A stretch of DNA of 64,000 nt from Stakelama saccharophila (GCF_032229225.1 NZ_CP135076.1:496001-560000), one strand, 5' to 3'; shown: positions 16,614 to 24,893, counted from the first letter of the stretch. Translations and numbers: made by a program. Notes: generated by a model not told the origin, from the letters alone.

Positions 16614-17990
16614 ATGAACTCCAGGCTCGACACAAGCGGCTATGATCGTGTCTTCGCGCTCGACACGCAGATGATCTTCGAGGCGCGTCCTTTGACCCAG
16701 CTCGACTGGTCGATGATCTCGAATGGACCAATCCTGCTTTTGGTGGTTCCCCAGGCGAGCGCCGAGGTCGATGCGCGCAAACGCGATGGACGGCTTGGGC
16801 AGCGCGCGCGCGATTTAAATCGGCTTCTTGAACCTTCGATCGAAAGCGGTGGCACCGCCATGCTGGCGGGAAAACCGGTTCGGATTGACATTGCCTATGT
16901 CGCGGCGGGACGCATCGACTGGGATCAACTCGAGGATCTGGAGCGCGATAATGGCGACGACCGGATTGTCGCGCAGGCGGTGCACGCGCTGGTAGACGAT
17001 CCGGCCCGTATCGAGGTGATGAGCTTCGACAGCCGACCGAGAGCGGCAGCGCGCCGGCACGGCATGAAGGCGATCAAGCCGGACGAGAGCTGGCTGCTCG
17101 CCCCAGAGCCGTCGCCGACCGATCGGCGAGCCGTCGAACTCGAACAGCGCGTGAGGATGCTGCAGGCCAGCGAGCCCCAGTTGCGCGTCGGAATCCGTAT
17201 GCTGCACGAGCTCCCGCTCGTTCGGTTTCGCGTTCCGCCGCTTCCCGCCGAGACCATCGATCCCGTGACGCGGATGATCCTCGCCAAGCATCCGCGCGAA
17301 TATACAGGCGGGTTCATGGCGCATGGGCTGCATATCAACAGCAACTATGACGAGGACTATGACGACTATGCCGCGGCGCTGAGCGCGGTCGATGTGCCCA
17401 ATATCCATCTCGGCGTCGCAAGGCAGTTCTCGCAATATGGCTTCGAGGTCTCCATCGAAAATGTCGGCGTCCTAGCCGCCGAGCATGTCACCGTAGAGCT
17501 GCGCTCGGGGAATGCCGTGCTGCATGACGGGCCGTATGTCGTCGACATTTTCGGGCCGCCGCCGCCGTCCACGCAGAGCGACTTTCTGACAAATATCCCG
17601 CGCCTATCGCACAACCTGGCGCGGACGGATCGCACGAGTTTCGACGTCGAGGAATCTGAGGTTCATGACGTTCAGGTCGAATACCGCTGCCAGGATTTCC
17701 GGCATGGCCGCCTCCAAACACTCACCGCAGCGATTGAGCTGGTCGAACGGACAGGCGAGGCCGCGCATGTCGAGGTCAGGGTCACCGCCGGCAATATGCG
17801 CGGCGACGTAATCGAACGGCTCATCGTTCCGGTGACCGATCAGGAGCGCCGGCTTGGCGAGCTGATCGACCTCGACAATCTGCAATTACGAGAAGCGCCG
17901 CCAATCCGGGAGTTTCTGCTGCCGCTGTTGCAAGGCGACGACAGTGATGAAATCGAGCGGTTTCGCAACGATGGAAGCCGGCGTGAATAG
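16614..17990 (+). CDS. PIN-domain protein with beta-rich C-terminal extension
   Basis: 458 residues from the ATG at 16614. Residues 10-150 match a PIN nuclease: Asp17 (FALDTQ), Glu51 (ASAEVD), Asp116 (NGDDRIVAQA) and Asp139 (MSFDSRPRAAARRHG) are the acidic residues expected to bind metal. This implies RNA cleavage. The remaining 300 residues are unlike VapC toxins; residues about 270-330 (FEVSIENVGVLAAEHVTVEL) resemble an Ig-like beta-sandwich. The protein is far longer than a VapC and has no VapB-like antitoxin next to it. It is divergent from the ART-like gene across a 137-base gap, which could be a shared control region. Function beyond probable nuclease activity is unknown. Confidence 0.75.
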   Translation: MNSRLDTSGYDRVFALDTQMIFEARPLTQLDWSMISNGPILLLVVPQASAEVDARKRDGRLGQRARDLNRLLEPSIESGGTAMLAGKPVRIDIAYVAAGRIDWDQLEDLERDNGDDRIVAQAVHALVDDPARIEVMSFDSRPRAAARRHGMKAIKPDESWLLAPEPSPTDRRAVELEQRVRMLQASEPQLRVGIRMLHELPLVRFRVPPLPAETIDPVTRMILAKHPREYTGGFMAHGLHINSNYDEDYDDYAAALSAVDVPNIHLGVARQFSQYGFEVSIENVGVLAAEHVTVELRSGNAVLHDGPYVVDIFGPPPPSTQSDFLTNIPRLSHNLARTDRTSFDVEESEVHDVQVEYRCQDFRHGRLQTLTAAIELVERTGEAAHVEVRVTAGNMRGDVIERLIVPVTDQERRLGELIDLDNLQLREAPPIREFLLPLLQGDDSDEIERFRNDGSRRE

Positions 17991-18080
17991 CGCGTGACCG
18001 ACCTGTATCGGTGCGAAAAATGAGGAAGGCAGGCTCTTTGACCCGAACCTGCGTGCCCAAGCGACCAGGCGACCAAATCG

Positions 18081-18392
18081 CTACTGCCCGTAGGTGAGGC
18101 GCCGCAGAAAGGTGCGCGCGCTGACGATCACTAGGTGCAGCCGGAAGGTCGAATGATCCTCGTCGGACAGTCCCGGATGCGAGCCGTCGGTGTGCAGCAT
18201 CTTGAACAGACCGTTGATGAAATTCTTGCCGTCCTGGGTCCATTCATTGCGGTCGGTCGCGAGAAACCCCTTGTTGGCGAGCATCGCGCGGCGGTTCTCT
18301 GATGTCGCGCGGCTTGAAGCTGCGGCATGATCAACCGCGAACGCGATTGCGTCGAGGACATACCAAGGCTTAGCTAGTTTCAGAGGCCGCAA
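18081..18392 (-). pseudogene. C-terminal fragment of an abortive-infection-like protein
   Basis: About 100 residues in an open frame that has no ATG start and ends TFRLHLVIVSARTFLRRL. The central NFINGLFKMLHTDGSHPGLS segment resembles the C-terminus of larger Abi-like/HEPN-type hypothetical proteins, so this looks like the tail of a gene whose 5' part is lost. It overlaps the stop of the nuclease-like fragment by 13 bases in another frame. If real it could instead be a short gene starting at TTG (18392). Confidence 0.4.
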
Positions 18393-18646
18393 AGTTGCAG
18401 AAACTCGCGCGAAAACTCGACCTTAACGCGTCGTCCTCTTATCGCGATGCAATAAGTGCAGACCGTCACACTGCATGTCTCGATAGCCGCTACCAGCGCT
18501 TCTCTAGGCCGGCCAGGTAGTAGCAAAATTCGGCGATGCTCGGCCAAGCGCGGGAGCAATGCCGGATACAGGAGAAGCTGTCCCACTCCGGCATGTACGT
18601 CTGCAGCTGCGAAGCCGGATTTGATCTCAACCAGCAGGTCGCAACC
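18380..18646 (-). pseudogene. 5'-truncated PD-(D/E)XK-like nuclease fragment
   Basis: The frame reads CDLLVEIKSGFAAADVHAGV, then GQLLLYPALLPRLAEH and ends FLQLCGL. An ExK-type core (VEIKSG) followed by VGQLxLYPxLL is the end of a restriction-endonuclease-like fold. Recognisable homology begins at about 18646, exactly where an unrelated HTH fragment starts on the other strand, so the 5' half was removed by a rearrangement. Confidence 0.45.
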
Positions 18647-18647
18647 C

Positions 18648-18797
18648 TTAACCGGCCTCAGCCGCTCGCGCATCTACGAGTTGATCCAGTCCGGTGATCT
18701 CGAGACCACCAAGGTCGGGCGGGCCACCCTTGTGCAGTATCGAAGCCTGAAGCAACTGACCGGCAACGAAGCTGCGGGCGTGGAGGGGCCATCCTGA
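18648..18797 (+). pseudogene. 5'-truncated excisionase-type HTH gene
   Basis: The frame LTGLSRSRIYELIQSGDLET then TKVGRATLVQYRSLKQL is the second part of a MerR/excisionase-like HTH_17 domain. The first 15-20 residues (normally an MKLLTVEEAA-type start) are missing, and upstream sequence in frame is antisense to the nuclease fragment. It may have been the island's excisionase or a second element's. Confidence 0.5.
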
Positions 18798-18840
18798 GGC
18801 GCGTCGAAGCCCGACCGGCACATAGTTTCGAAGATGGCAG

Positions 18841-18940
18841 ATTTAGTCCGCCTTGAACGGAGCAAATGGGCGACAGTTAAAATAGCATCTTGCCGCCACT
18901 TTGGAAAAGTGCGATTTAGTCCGGTATGAACGGACCAAAT
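18841..18940. promoter_or_regulatory. two-copy palindromic operator upstream of abiEi
   Basis: Copy 1 is ATTTAGTCCG-N7-CGGAGCAAAT (18841-18867); copy 2 is ATTTAGTCCG-N7-CGGACCAAAT (18914-18940). The copies are 73 bases apart, close to seven helical turns, and copy 2 spans the abiEi start codon. AbiEi antitoxins are known to repress their own operon by binding two inverted repeats cooperatively, so these are strong operator candidates. Confidence 0.7.
18890..18919 (+). promoter_or_regulatory. candidate abiE promoter (possibly leaderless mRNA)
   Basis: TTGCCG (18890-18895) and ATTTAG (18914-18919) are 18 bases apart; the -10 lies inside operator copy 2 and its expected start point is at or next to the ATG at 18926. 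No ribosome-binding site precedes that ATG, which fits a leaderless message. The -10 match is weak. Confidence 0.3.
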
Positions 18941-19762
18941 GGGAACCGCCTAAAGCACATCCTGGCGCAGGTACCGCCCGGTTTTCTGGTTGATTCGCGT
19001 TGGCTCGCCGCCAGCGACGTCGCGAAGAGTTCAGCCTCGGACTATCACCGCGAAGGCTGGCTCGAACGCGTCGCGCGCGGCGTCTACCGTCGTCCTTATG
19101 CCAAGGGAGCGCCCGACGCCCTGGTAGAATGGAAGCTGGCGGTGCTCTCGGCGCAATGGATCATGGGCTATGATTTCCACGTCGGAGGAATGACCGCCCT
19201 CAGCCTCGAAGGCCGCAATCACTATCTCGGCCTGGGGCGCAGCGCGAACCTCTATCTCTACGGCGACGTCCCCGGCTGGCTGTCCAGGCTGGAGCTCGAC
19301 GCGCATGTCCTGCGGCGTCGGCGACAGCTGTTCGGCTCCGGGCCGCTCGGCATCGACGACCAGGATTTCGATCCCGCCGCCAGACAGGCCCCCAGCCCAT
19401 GGGACTGGCCGCTCCGCCGATCGAGCCCCGAGCGCGCGCTGCTCGAAGCGCTCAACGAGCTCCCGGATCAAGAGAGCTTCCACACGGTCGACATGCTCTT
19501 CCAGGGGCTGGCATCGCTTCGGCCCGGCCGTCTCACGACCCTGCTCCTGGCCTGCAAGAGCGTGAAGGTGAAGCGGCTGTTCTTCCTGTTCGCCGATCGC
19601 CACCGGCACAAATGGCTCGCACATATCGACCGAAGCGAAATCGATCTGGGCAAGGGCCCGCGCATGCTGGTCGAGGGCGGCCGCTACGTCGCGGCCTATG
19701 AGCTCGTGGTCCCGGAAGAGTTCGCCACGCCCGCAAGCAGCGAGCCCCACGATGGCCCGTGA
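18926..19762 (+). CDS. abiEi: type IV toxin-antitoxin system antitoxin AbiEi
   Basis: 278 residues. The N-terminal winged-helix region (VDSRWLAASDVAKSSASDYH then REGWLERVARGVYRRP) is the antitoxin DNA-binding domain; the rest (residues about 90-270, with MTALSLEGRNHYLGL and PERALLEALNELP) is the AbiEi C-terminal domain that neutralises the toxin. It is the first gene of a bicistron; its last 11 bases overlap abiEii. Two palindromic operators sit at its start, consistent with negative autoregulation. Role: blocks AbiEii and represses the operon; on phage infection the balance shifts and growth stops. Confidence 0.88.
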   Translation: MNGPNGNRLKHILAQVPPGFLVDSRWLAASDVAKSSASDYHREGWLERVARGVYRRPYAKGAPDALVEWKLAVLSAQWIMGYDFHVGGMTALSLEGRNHYLGLGRSANLYLYGDVPGWLSRLELDAHVLRRRRQLFGSGPLGIDDQDFDPAARQAPSPWDWPLRRSSPERALLEALNELPDQESFHTVDMLFQGLASLRPGRLTTLLLACKSVKVKRLFFLFADRHRHKWLAHIDRSEIDLGKGPRMLVEGGRYVAAYELVVPEEFATPASSEPHDGP

Positions 19763-20672
19763 ACGCTACGCGGCGCAGGTCGCCCTGCTGGTCCACGCGC
19801 TGCCGATAATTGCGGACGAGCCGCATTTCGCGCTCAAGGGCGGCACAGCGATCAACCTCTTCTATCGCAACATGCCGCGGCTCTCGGTCGATATCGATCT
19901 CACCTATGTGCCGCTCGACGAGCGCGCCACGGCTCTTGCCAATATCGATGCCGCTTTCGACCGGATGATCGAGCGGGCACGGCAACTCCTGTCCGGTGTC
20001 GACACGCACCGCATCAGCGGTGGCGGCGCCGGCGACACCAGGCTGCTGCTGCGCCTCGCTGAGGCCGAAGTGAAGGTGGAGGTATCCCCCGTCCTTCGCG
20101 GCACGGTGGCGCCACCGCGGATGATGCGGGTGACCGACGCGGTCGAGGAGGCTTTCGGCTTTGCCGAGACGTTGGTGTTCGACTTCGAGGATCTCTACGC
20201 GGGCAAGCTCTGCGCCGCGCTCGACCGCCAGCATCCGCGCGACCTGTACGATGTCCACCTGCTCTACGAGCATGAAGGCGTTACGGACGATCTGTTTCGT
20301 ACCTTCCTCGTCTATGCCGCCTGCTCGGGCCGCCCGCTGCACGAGCTGATCGCTCCCAATCGCCTTGCGATCGACCGTGCCTTTGCCCAGGAATTCGACG
20401 GCATGACGATCGAGCATGTCCCACTCGCGACCCTGCTCGCCGCGCGCGAGCGGCTGATCGAGGACATCGGCGCGCGCGCTACCGGCGCAGCGGCCGAGTT
20501 CCTGCTTTCCGTCCACGATGCCGAGCCGGATTTCGGTCTGATCGGCCTGCCGGACGCGGCCCAACTGCCGGCGATCAAATGGAAACTTCTCAATCTGCGC
20601 AAGCTCAAGGACGCCAACCCGGAAAAGCATGCCGACCAGCGCGCTAGGCTCGCGGCGGCTCTGCGCATATGA
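19752..20672 (+). CDS. abiEii: type IV toxin-antitoxin system toxin AbiEii (nucleotidyltransferase)
   Basis: 306 residues from the ATG at 19752, overlapping abiEi by 11 bases. The nucleotidyltransferase signature is present: GGTAINLF at residues 30-37 followed by the metal-binding D47-x-D49 in SVDIDLTY. The later FEDLYAGKLCAALDRQHPRD and LYDVHLL segment matches the conserved lysine/aspartate motifs of the DUF1814/AbiEii family. The family transfers nucleotides to targets such as tRNA acceptor ends (shown for some homologues) and arrests growth. All active-site motifs look intact, so the toxin should be functional. Confidence 0.9.
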   Translation: MARERYAAQVALLVHALPIIADEPHFALKGGTAINLFYRNMPRLSVDIDLTYVPLDERATALANIDAAFDRMIERARQLLSGVDTHRISGGGAGDTRLLLRLAEAEVKVEVSPVLRGTVAPPRMMRVTDAVEEAFGFAETLVFDFEDLYAGKLCAALDRQHPRDLYDVHLLYEHEGVTDDLFRTFLVYAACSGRPLHELIAPNRLAIDRAFAQEFDGMTIEHVPLATLLAARERLIEDIGARATGAAAEFLLSVHDAEPDFGLIGLPDAAQLPAIKWKLLNLRKLKDANPEKHADQRARLAAALRI

Positions 20673-20736
20673 TCCGGGAGCATGATCCGCAGACCTCGAG
20701 CACGAGACTCGAGTCGGCCCTGGGGTCTCCCCGACC

Positions 20737-21360
20737 ATGACCGCGCTTCTGCGTTACCGGGGCGCCCTGAGCGAAATCGAGGCCTTGTTTGCAGCCGAGC
20801 CGGAAGGCACGCCGGCATGGGCGCCGCTGATCTGGCCCGGCGAACCGGCCGTGGTCGTGACAGAACGAGATGGCCGCCGCTCGGTCACTTCCCGGCCGTG
20901 GGGTCTGCCAAAAGCCGCCTTCGTCGATCCCAGCCGATCGAGGGCGCGCCGTGCCATAGTCGTTCCGCGCGAGCTGCGCGCGGACGCGGGCATGCTTATC
21001 GATCCCGGCGAGCTCGAGCGATGCCTGCTCGTCCTCGAGGCCTTCGCCTATCCCGACGGGCCGGCCGGGCAGCGGACGCGCAGCTGGACGGGCCTGTGGG
21101 ACCGGCCGCTGGCCGGCTGGGCCGGGTTCGGCGTACCTGGCGGCCACGGCTGCGCCGGCGTGCTGGTCATGGCCAACCCGCTGATTGCACGCGTCAGCCG
21201 GCACATGCCGCTGCTCGCGCATCCGGACGAATTCGGCGCCTGGCTCGACGGCAGCGCGATCTTCCCGTCGTTGTCGGCAATTACCGACGAACAAGAATTC
21301 TACGTCGAGCGCACCGACGAGCGCTGGTCGATGGGCGTCTCGCCCGATGATCAGAGCTGA
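20737..21360 (+). CDS. degenerate SRAP (YedK/HMCES-like) domain protein lacking the catalytic Cys2
   Basis: 207 residues. The layout follows the SOS-response-associated peptidase/DNA-protein-crosslink family: WAPLIWPGEPAVVV, RPWGLP, RCLLVLEAFAY (where YedK has an FYEW-type segment), a TGLWD strand, MANPLIARVSRHMPLL and a final WLDG. However, it starts MTALLRYRGA rather than MC, so the Cys2 that bonds abasic sites is missing; the Glu of FYEW is also replaced, and the usual HxRMP is SRHMP. Catalysis as in YedK is therefore unlikely. It follows abiEii by 64 bases on the same strand. It may bind single-stranded DNA or be a decaying copy. Confidence 0.65.
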   Translation: MTALLRYRGALSEIEALFAAEPEGTPAWAPLIWPGEPAVVVTERDGRRSVTSRPWGLPKAAFVDPSRSRARRAIVVPRELRADAGMLIDPGELERCLLVLEAFAYPDGPAGQRTRSWTGLWDRPLAGWAGFGVPGGHGCAGVLVMANPLIARVSRHMPLLAHPDEFGAWLDGSAIFPSLSAITDEQEFYVERTDERWSMGVSPDDQS

Positions 21361-21377
21361 CGCATCCCGCGCAAGTA

Positions 21378-21426
21378 TGTGACAAATCCTCGGACTAGGC
21401 GGCGCAAAGTCAGAGGATTCGTCACA
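21378..21426. terminator. 19-bp inverted repeat between convergent genes
   Basis: Left arm 21378-21396 and right arm 21408-21426 pair over 19 positions with two mismatches around an 11-base loop. It lies between the end of the SRAP-like gene and the convergent integrase end. There is no T-tract, so it is either a factor-assisted bidirectional terminator or a recombinase/regulator site. Confidence 0.45.
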
Positions 21427-21489
21427 CTGCGTTCTTCGGGGGTCGAGGCACCGGGGGATCGACCTTCGACGCCGCGATACCCTCCGGAG

Positions 21490-22716
21490 CTACGCCTTTC
21501 GCCCGGCCCTGAAATCGGGCCGCAGCACATTCCCACCATCCCGCAGCTGGTCGAGATAGTCCGACCAGCGCTGCATCATCTTCACGCGCTCGTCCCAGTA
21601 TTCGCCACGCGCATAGGCACGCCGGACCTGATTGGTATCTACATGCGCAAGCTGGCGCTCGATCGCGTCGGGGTTCCATTCGCCCATCTCGTTGAGCAGT
21701 GTCGCCGCCATCGCCCGAAACCCGTGCGCGGTCATCTGGTCGGACGTGTAGCCGAGCTTGCGCAGGCCCTGGTTGACGGCGTTCTCCGACATCGGCTTGC
21801 GTGGCTTGCCGAGGGCCGGGAACAGATACTTCCACCAGTGCGTGTGCTCGTGAAGCTCCCGGAGCATCGCGATCACCTGCCGTGACAGCGGCACCCGGTG
21901 CGGCCGCCGCATTTTCATGCGCTCGGCCGGGATGAACCAGATCGCCTCCTCGAAGTCGATGTCGGTCCACTCGGCCTGCCGGAGTTCGCCGGGACGCAGC
22001 AGCACATGCGGCGACAACCGCAACGCCATGATCGTCACCTTGTGACCGCTGTAGCCGTCGATCGCTCGCAGGAGCGTGCCGACCTCGGAAGGCTTGGTGA
22101 TGGCGGCGAAGTGCTTGACCTTCGGCGCCGCAATCGCGCCGCGAAGATCAGCCGCGACATCCTTGTCGCAGCGTACGGTCGCCACGCCGTAACGAAACAC
22201 CCGGCTGAGCACGCTGCGCATGCGCCGGGCGCTCTCATAGGCACCGGTCGCCTCGACCTTGCGAAGCACGGCAAGCGCTTCATGCGGCGTGATCTGCGCG
22301 ATCGGGATGTTGCCGATTACAGGATACGCCTTGGCGAGGAGCCAGCGGATCTTATCGATAGTTACCGGTGCCAGGCCGTCCCGTTCGCATTTGACGAGCC
22401 ATTCCCCGGCAACCGCCTCGAAGGTGTTGGCTGCGGCGTACTTGGCGGCGATTCTTGCGCGCTTTTTCTCCAGCGCGGGATCGATCCCTTCCGCAAGTTT
22501 TTTCTTCGCCTCGTCACGCCGCATTCGAGCGTCGGCGAGGCTTACCTGTGGCCACCCTCCGAGATGAAGCTTCTTCTGCTTATCCAGAAAACGGTAATTG
22601 AAGCGCCATAGCTTCGAGCCGTTGGGTTGAATGACGAGATAGAGGTTTTGTGAATCGGAAAGGTTCCAGGCCTTCGCTCTCGGCTTGGCGGCTTTGATTT
22701 GGATGTAGGTCAGCAT
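21490..22716 (-). CDS. int: P4-type tyrosine integrase
   Basis: 408 residues. The N-terminal DUF4102 arm-binding domain (LSDSQNLYLVIQPNGSKLWR) is followed by a core-binding region at about 100-190. The catalytic domain has Arg of LRPGELR, HGFRAMAAT (HxxR), QLAHVD and the nucleophile Tyr in RRAYARGEY. All essential residues are present, so the enzyme looks active. It sits 178 bases inside the 3' end of tRNA-Leu and reads away from it, the standard arrangement for elements that integrate into tRNA genes. It catalyses site-specific integration and excision of this island. Confidence 0.95.
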   Translation of the reverse strand: MLTYIQIKAAKPRAKAWNLSDSQNLYLVIQPNGSKLWRFNYRFLDKQKKLHLGGWPQVSLADARMRRDEAKKKLAEGIDPALEKKRARIAAKYAAANTFEAVAGEWLVKCERDGLAPVTIDKIRWLLAKAYPVIGNIPIAQITPHEALAVLRKVEATGAYESARRMRSVLSRVFRYGVATVRCDKDVAADLRGAIAAPKVKHFAAITKPSEVGTLLRAIDGYSGHKVTIMALRLSPHVLLRPGELRQAEWTDIDFEEAIWFIPAERMKMRRPHRVPLSRQVIAMLRELHEHTHWWKYLFPALGKPRKPMSENAVNQGLRKLGYTSDQMTAHGFRAMAATLLNEMGEWNPDAIERQLAHVDTNQVRRAYARGEYWDERVKMMQRWSDYLDQLRDGGNVLRPDFRAGRKA

Positions 22717-22893
22717 GTCGTTTTCCCAGCAAGCCCGGGTCGATCCGAGGGCAACGAAAAGGGCAGCATTTTGTGGTCGCTGCTGATGCCCTTAGCCGGA
22801 TTTCGCCGGACGGTGTCTGGCGATCTTCGGTCAAGAAATGCTGTGAAACCAGTCGCTTACTGGACGATGCTTGGACGTATCCAGAGCCAGTAT

Positions 22894-22980
<87 letters not shown>

Positions 22981-23117
22981 ACGGGGTAGGCGGCGCGCTC
23001 TAAGGTAGCTGGTGCGCGCTTGTCAATGCCATGTGTGGAAACCGGCAGTCGACGCTTGCCGTTTGGCCCGCGAACGGGCATCTGGCGGGTCTCGCGAGAC
23101 GCTAAAGAGGCGAATGG

Positions 23118-24041
23118 ATGAAGGACAAGCTGGTAACGCTGTTCGGCGGCGGCGGATTTCTCGGTCGCTATATCGCGCAGGATTTGCTGGCGCGCGGTAT
23201 CCGCGTGCGCATCGCCCAGCGCGACCCGCGCCAGGCATGGTTCCTGAAGCCGCTGGGCAATCTCGGCCAGACGCAGTTCGTGGCCGCCGACGTCACCCGG
23301 CCGGAAACGCTGGAACGTGCCGTCGCCGGCGCCGATGCCGTGGTCAACCTGGTCGGAATTCTGTCCGGCGACTTCGAGGCGGTGCATGTCGCCGGGGCCG
23401 GAAACGTCGCACGGGCGGCGGCGGATGCGCGCGTGCCCGCGCTGGTGCATATCTCGGCCATCGGTGCCGATCCCGATTCGCCATCGGCATATGGCCGGTC
23501 GAAGGCCAAGGGGGAGGCGGCAGTGCGCGACGCCTTTCCCGCAGCGACCATCCTGCGGCCGTCCATCGTGTTCGGTCGCGAAGACTCCTTCGTGAACCGG
23601 TTCGCGCGGATGGCGGCGGCGCCCGTGCTGCCCGTCATTGCGGCGCGGACGCGGTTCCAGCCGATCTATGCCGCCGATGTCGCGGCCGCGGTGGTCAAGG
23701 CGATCGTCGAGCCCGGGGCGCATGCCGGGCAGACCTGTGAACTGGGCGGTCCGGACGTGATCGCGATGGGCGATCTGGTCCGCTGGATCGCGAAGACGAC
23801 CGGCCGCAAGCCGGTGATCGTCGAAGTCCCCGACGGGGCCGCGTCGCTGCTCGCTTCGCTGCCCGGTGCGCCGATCACGCGCGACCAACTGTGCATGCTT
23901 CGACACGACAATGTGGTAAGCGGCAGCCTGCCGGGCATCGAGGCTTTCGGCGTTCGCCCCACACCGCTGGCCACGGTCGCGCCGAGTTGGCTGGTCCAGT
24001 ATCGGCGCCACGGCCGGTTCGGACTGCCCAGCGCCGCCTGA
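23118..24041 (+). CDS. NDUFA9-like NAD(P)-binding SDR-type protein
   Basis: 307 residues. A Rossmann fold opens with TLFGGGGFLGRYIAQDL (GxxGxxG), continues with VVNLVGIL and HISAIGADPDSPSAYGRSK (extended/atypical SDR active-site region, YGRSK), and ends with a helical C-terminus. The closest familiar group is the complex I NDUFA9-subunit family of bacteria, which bind NADPH and may bind quinone or assist complex I; it need not be a dehydrogenase. It is followed by uppP 45 bases later in the same direction, a pair often seen in this group. Confidence 0.88.
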   Translation: MKDKLVTLFGGGGFLGRYIAQDLLARGIRVRIAQRDPRQAWFLKPLGNLGQTQFVAADVTRPETLERAVAGADAVVNLVGILSGDFEAVHVAGAGNVARAAADARVPALVHISAIGADPDSPSAYGRSKAKGEAAVRDAFPAATILRPSIVFGREDSFVNRFARMAAAPVLPVIAARTRFQPIYAADVAAAVVKAIVEPGAHAGQTCELGGPDVIAMGDLVRWIAKTTGRKPVIVEVPDGAASLLASLPGAPITRDQLCMLRHDNVVSGSLPGIEAFGVRPTPLATVAPSWLVQYRRHGRFGLPSAA

Positions 24042-24086
24042 TCGCGGGCGAGCCGCCTTATCTGTCTCCAGCCCGAGGGCGCCTGC

Positions 24087-24893
24087 ATGCCACTGCTGAT
24101 AACCGCAATCCTGCTCGGCATCGTCGAGGGACTGACCGAATTCCTGCCGGTCTCCTCGACCGGGCACCTGATCCTCGCGAGCGAGCTGTTCGGCTATGAT
24201 TCCGAGGAATGGGCGGTGTTCAATATCGTCATCCAGCTCGGTGCGATCCTGGCGGTCGTGGCGCTCTACTGGCGCACCTTCTGGGCGGTGTTACGCGGCA
24301 TGCTGGAGCGCGAGGCGGTGTCATGGCGGTTCGCCCGCAACATCGTCGTCGCCTTCATTCCGGCGGCGGTGATCGGCCTGGCGCTGCACAGCCAGATCGA
24401 GCTGTTGCTCGGCGCGCCGATCGTGGTGGCGGTGGCGCTGGTCCTGGGCGGCATCGCGATCCTGGTGCTGGAACGCATGATCAGGAATCACGACGTGGTC
24501 GGTGTGGCGGACATTCCGCTCAAGCGCACCATTGCTATCGGCTTCATCCAGTGCCTTGCCATGGTTCCGGGCGTCAGCCGGTCGGGCGCGTCGATCATGG
24601 GCGCGCTGGCGCTGGGCGTGGAGCGGCGCACGGCGGCGGAGTTCAGCTTCTTCCTCGCCATTCCGACGATGCTCGGCGCAAGCACGGTGGAGCTGTGGAA
24701 ATACCGCGATTCATTGGCAAGCGCGGAGATCGGCTGGGGCCTGATCGGCGTGGGTTTCGTCGTGTCGTTCCTCGTGGCGCTCGCCGTCATCCGCTGGTTC
24801 GTCGGTATTGTCGGCCGCCATGGCTTCGGACCCTTCGCCTGGTATCGAATCGTCTTCGGCGGAGGCACGCTGATCTGGTTGTTGATGCGATAG
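24087..24893 (+). CDS. uppP: undecaprenyl-diphosphatase
   Basis: 268 residues with about eight membrane segments. Both signature motifs are present: EGLTEFLPVSSTGHLIL near the N-terminus and PGVSRSGASIMGAL in the middle. The enzyme dephosphorylates undecaprenyl diphosphate on the periplasmic face so the carrier can be reused for peptidoglycan and surface polysaccharides; overproduction gives bacitracin resistance. It is probably co-transcribed with the NDUFA9-like gene upstream. Confidence 0.95.
   Translation: MPLLITAILLGIVEGLTEFLPVSSTGHLILASELFGYDSEEWAVFNIVIQLGAILAVVALYWRTFWAVLRGMLEREAVSWRFARNIVVAFIPAAVIGLALHSQIELLLGAPIVVAVALVLGGIAILVLERMIRNHDVVGVADIPLKRTIAIGFIQCLAMVPGVSRSGASIMGALALGVERRTAAEFSFFLAIPTMLGASTVELWKYRDSLASAEIGWGLIGVGFVVSFLVALAVIRWFVGIVGRHGFGPFAWYRIVFGGGTLIWLLMR

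Noticed and set aside
16477..16731. An 85-residue N-terminal extension of the ART-like protein
   Set aside because: It would overlap the divergent PIN gene and is Ser/Arg-rich without a ribosome site; the ATG at 16476 begins a plausible helix.
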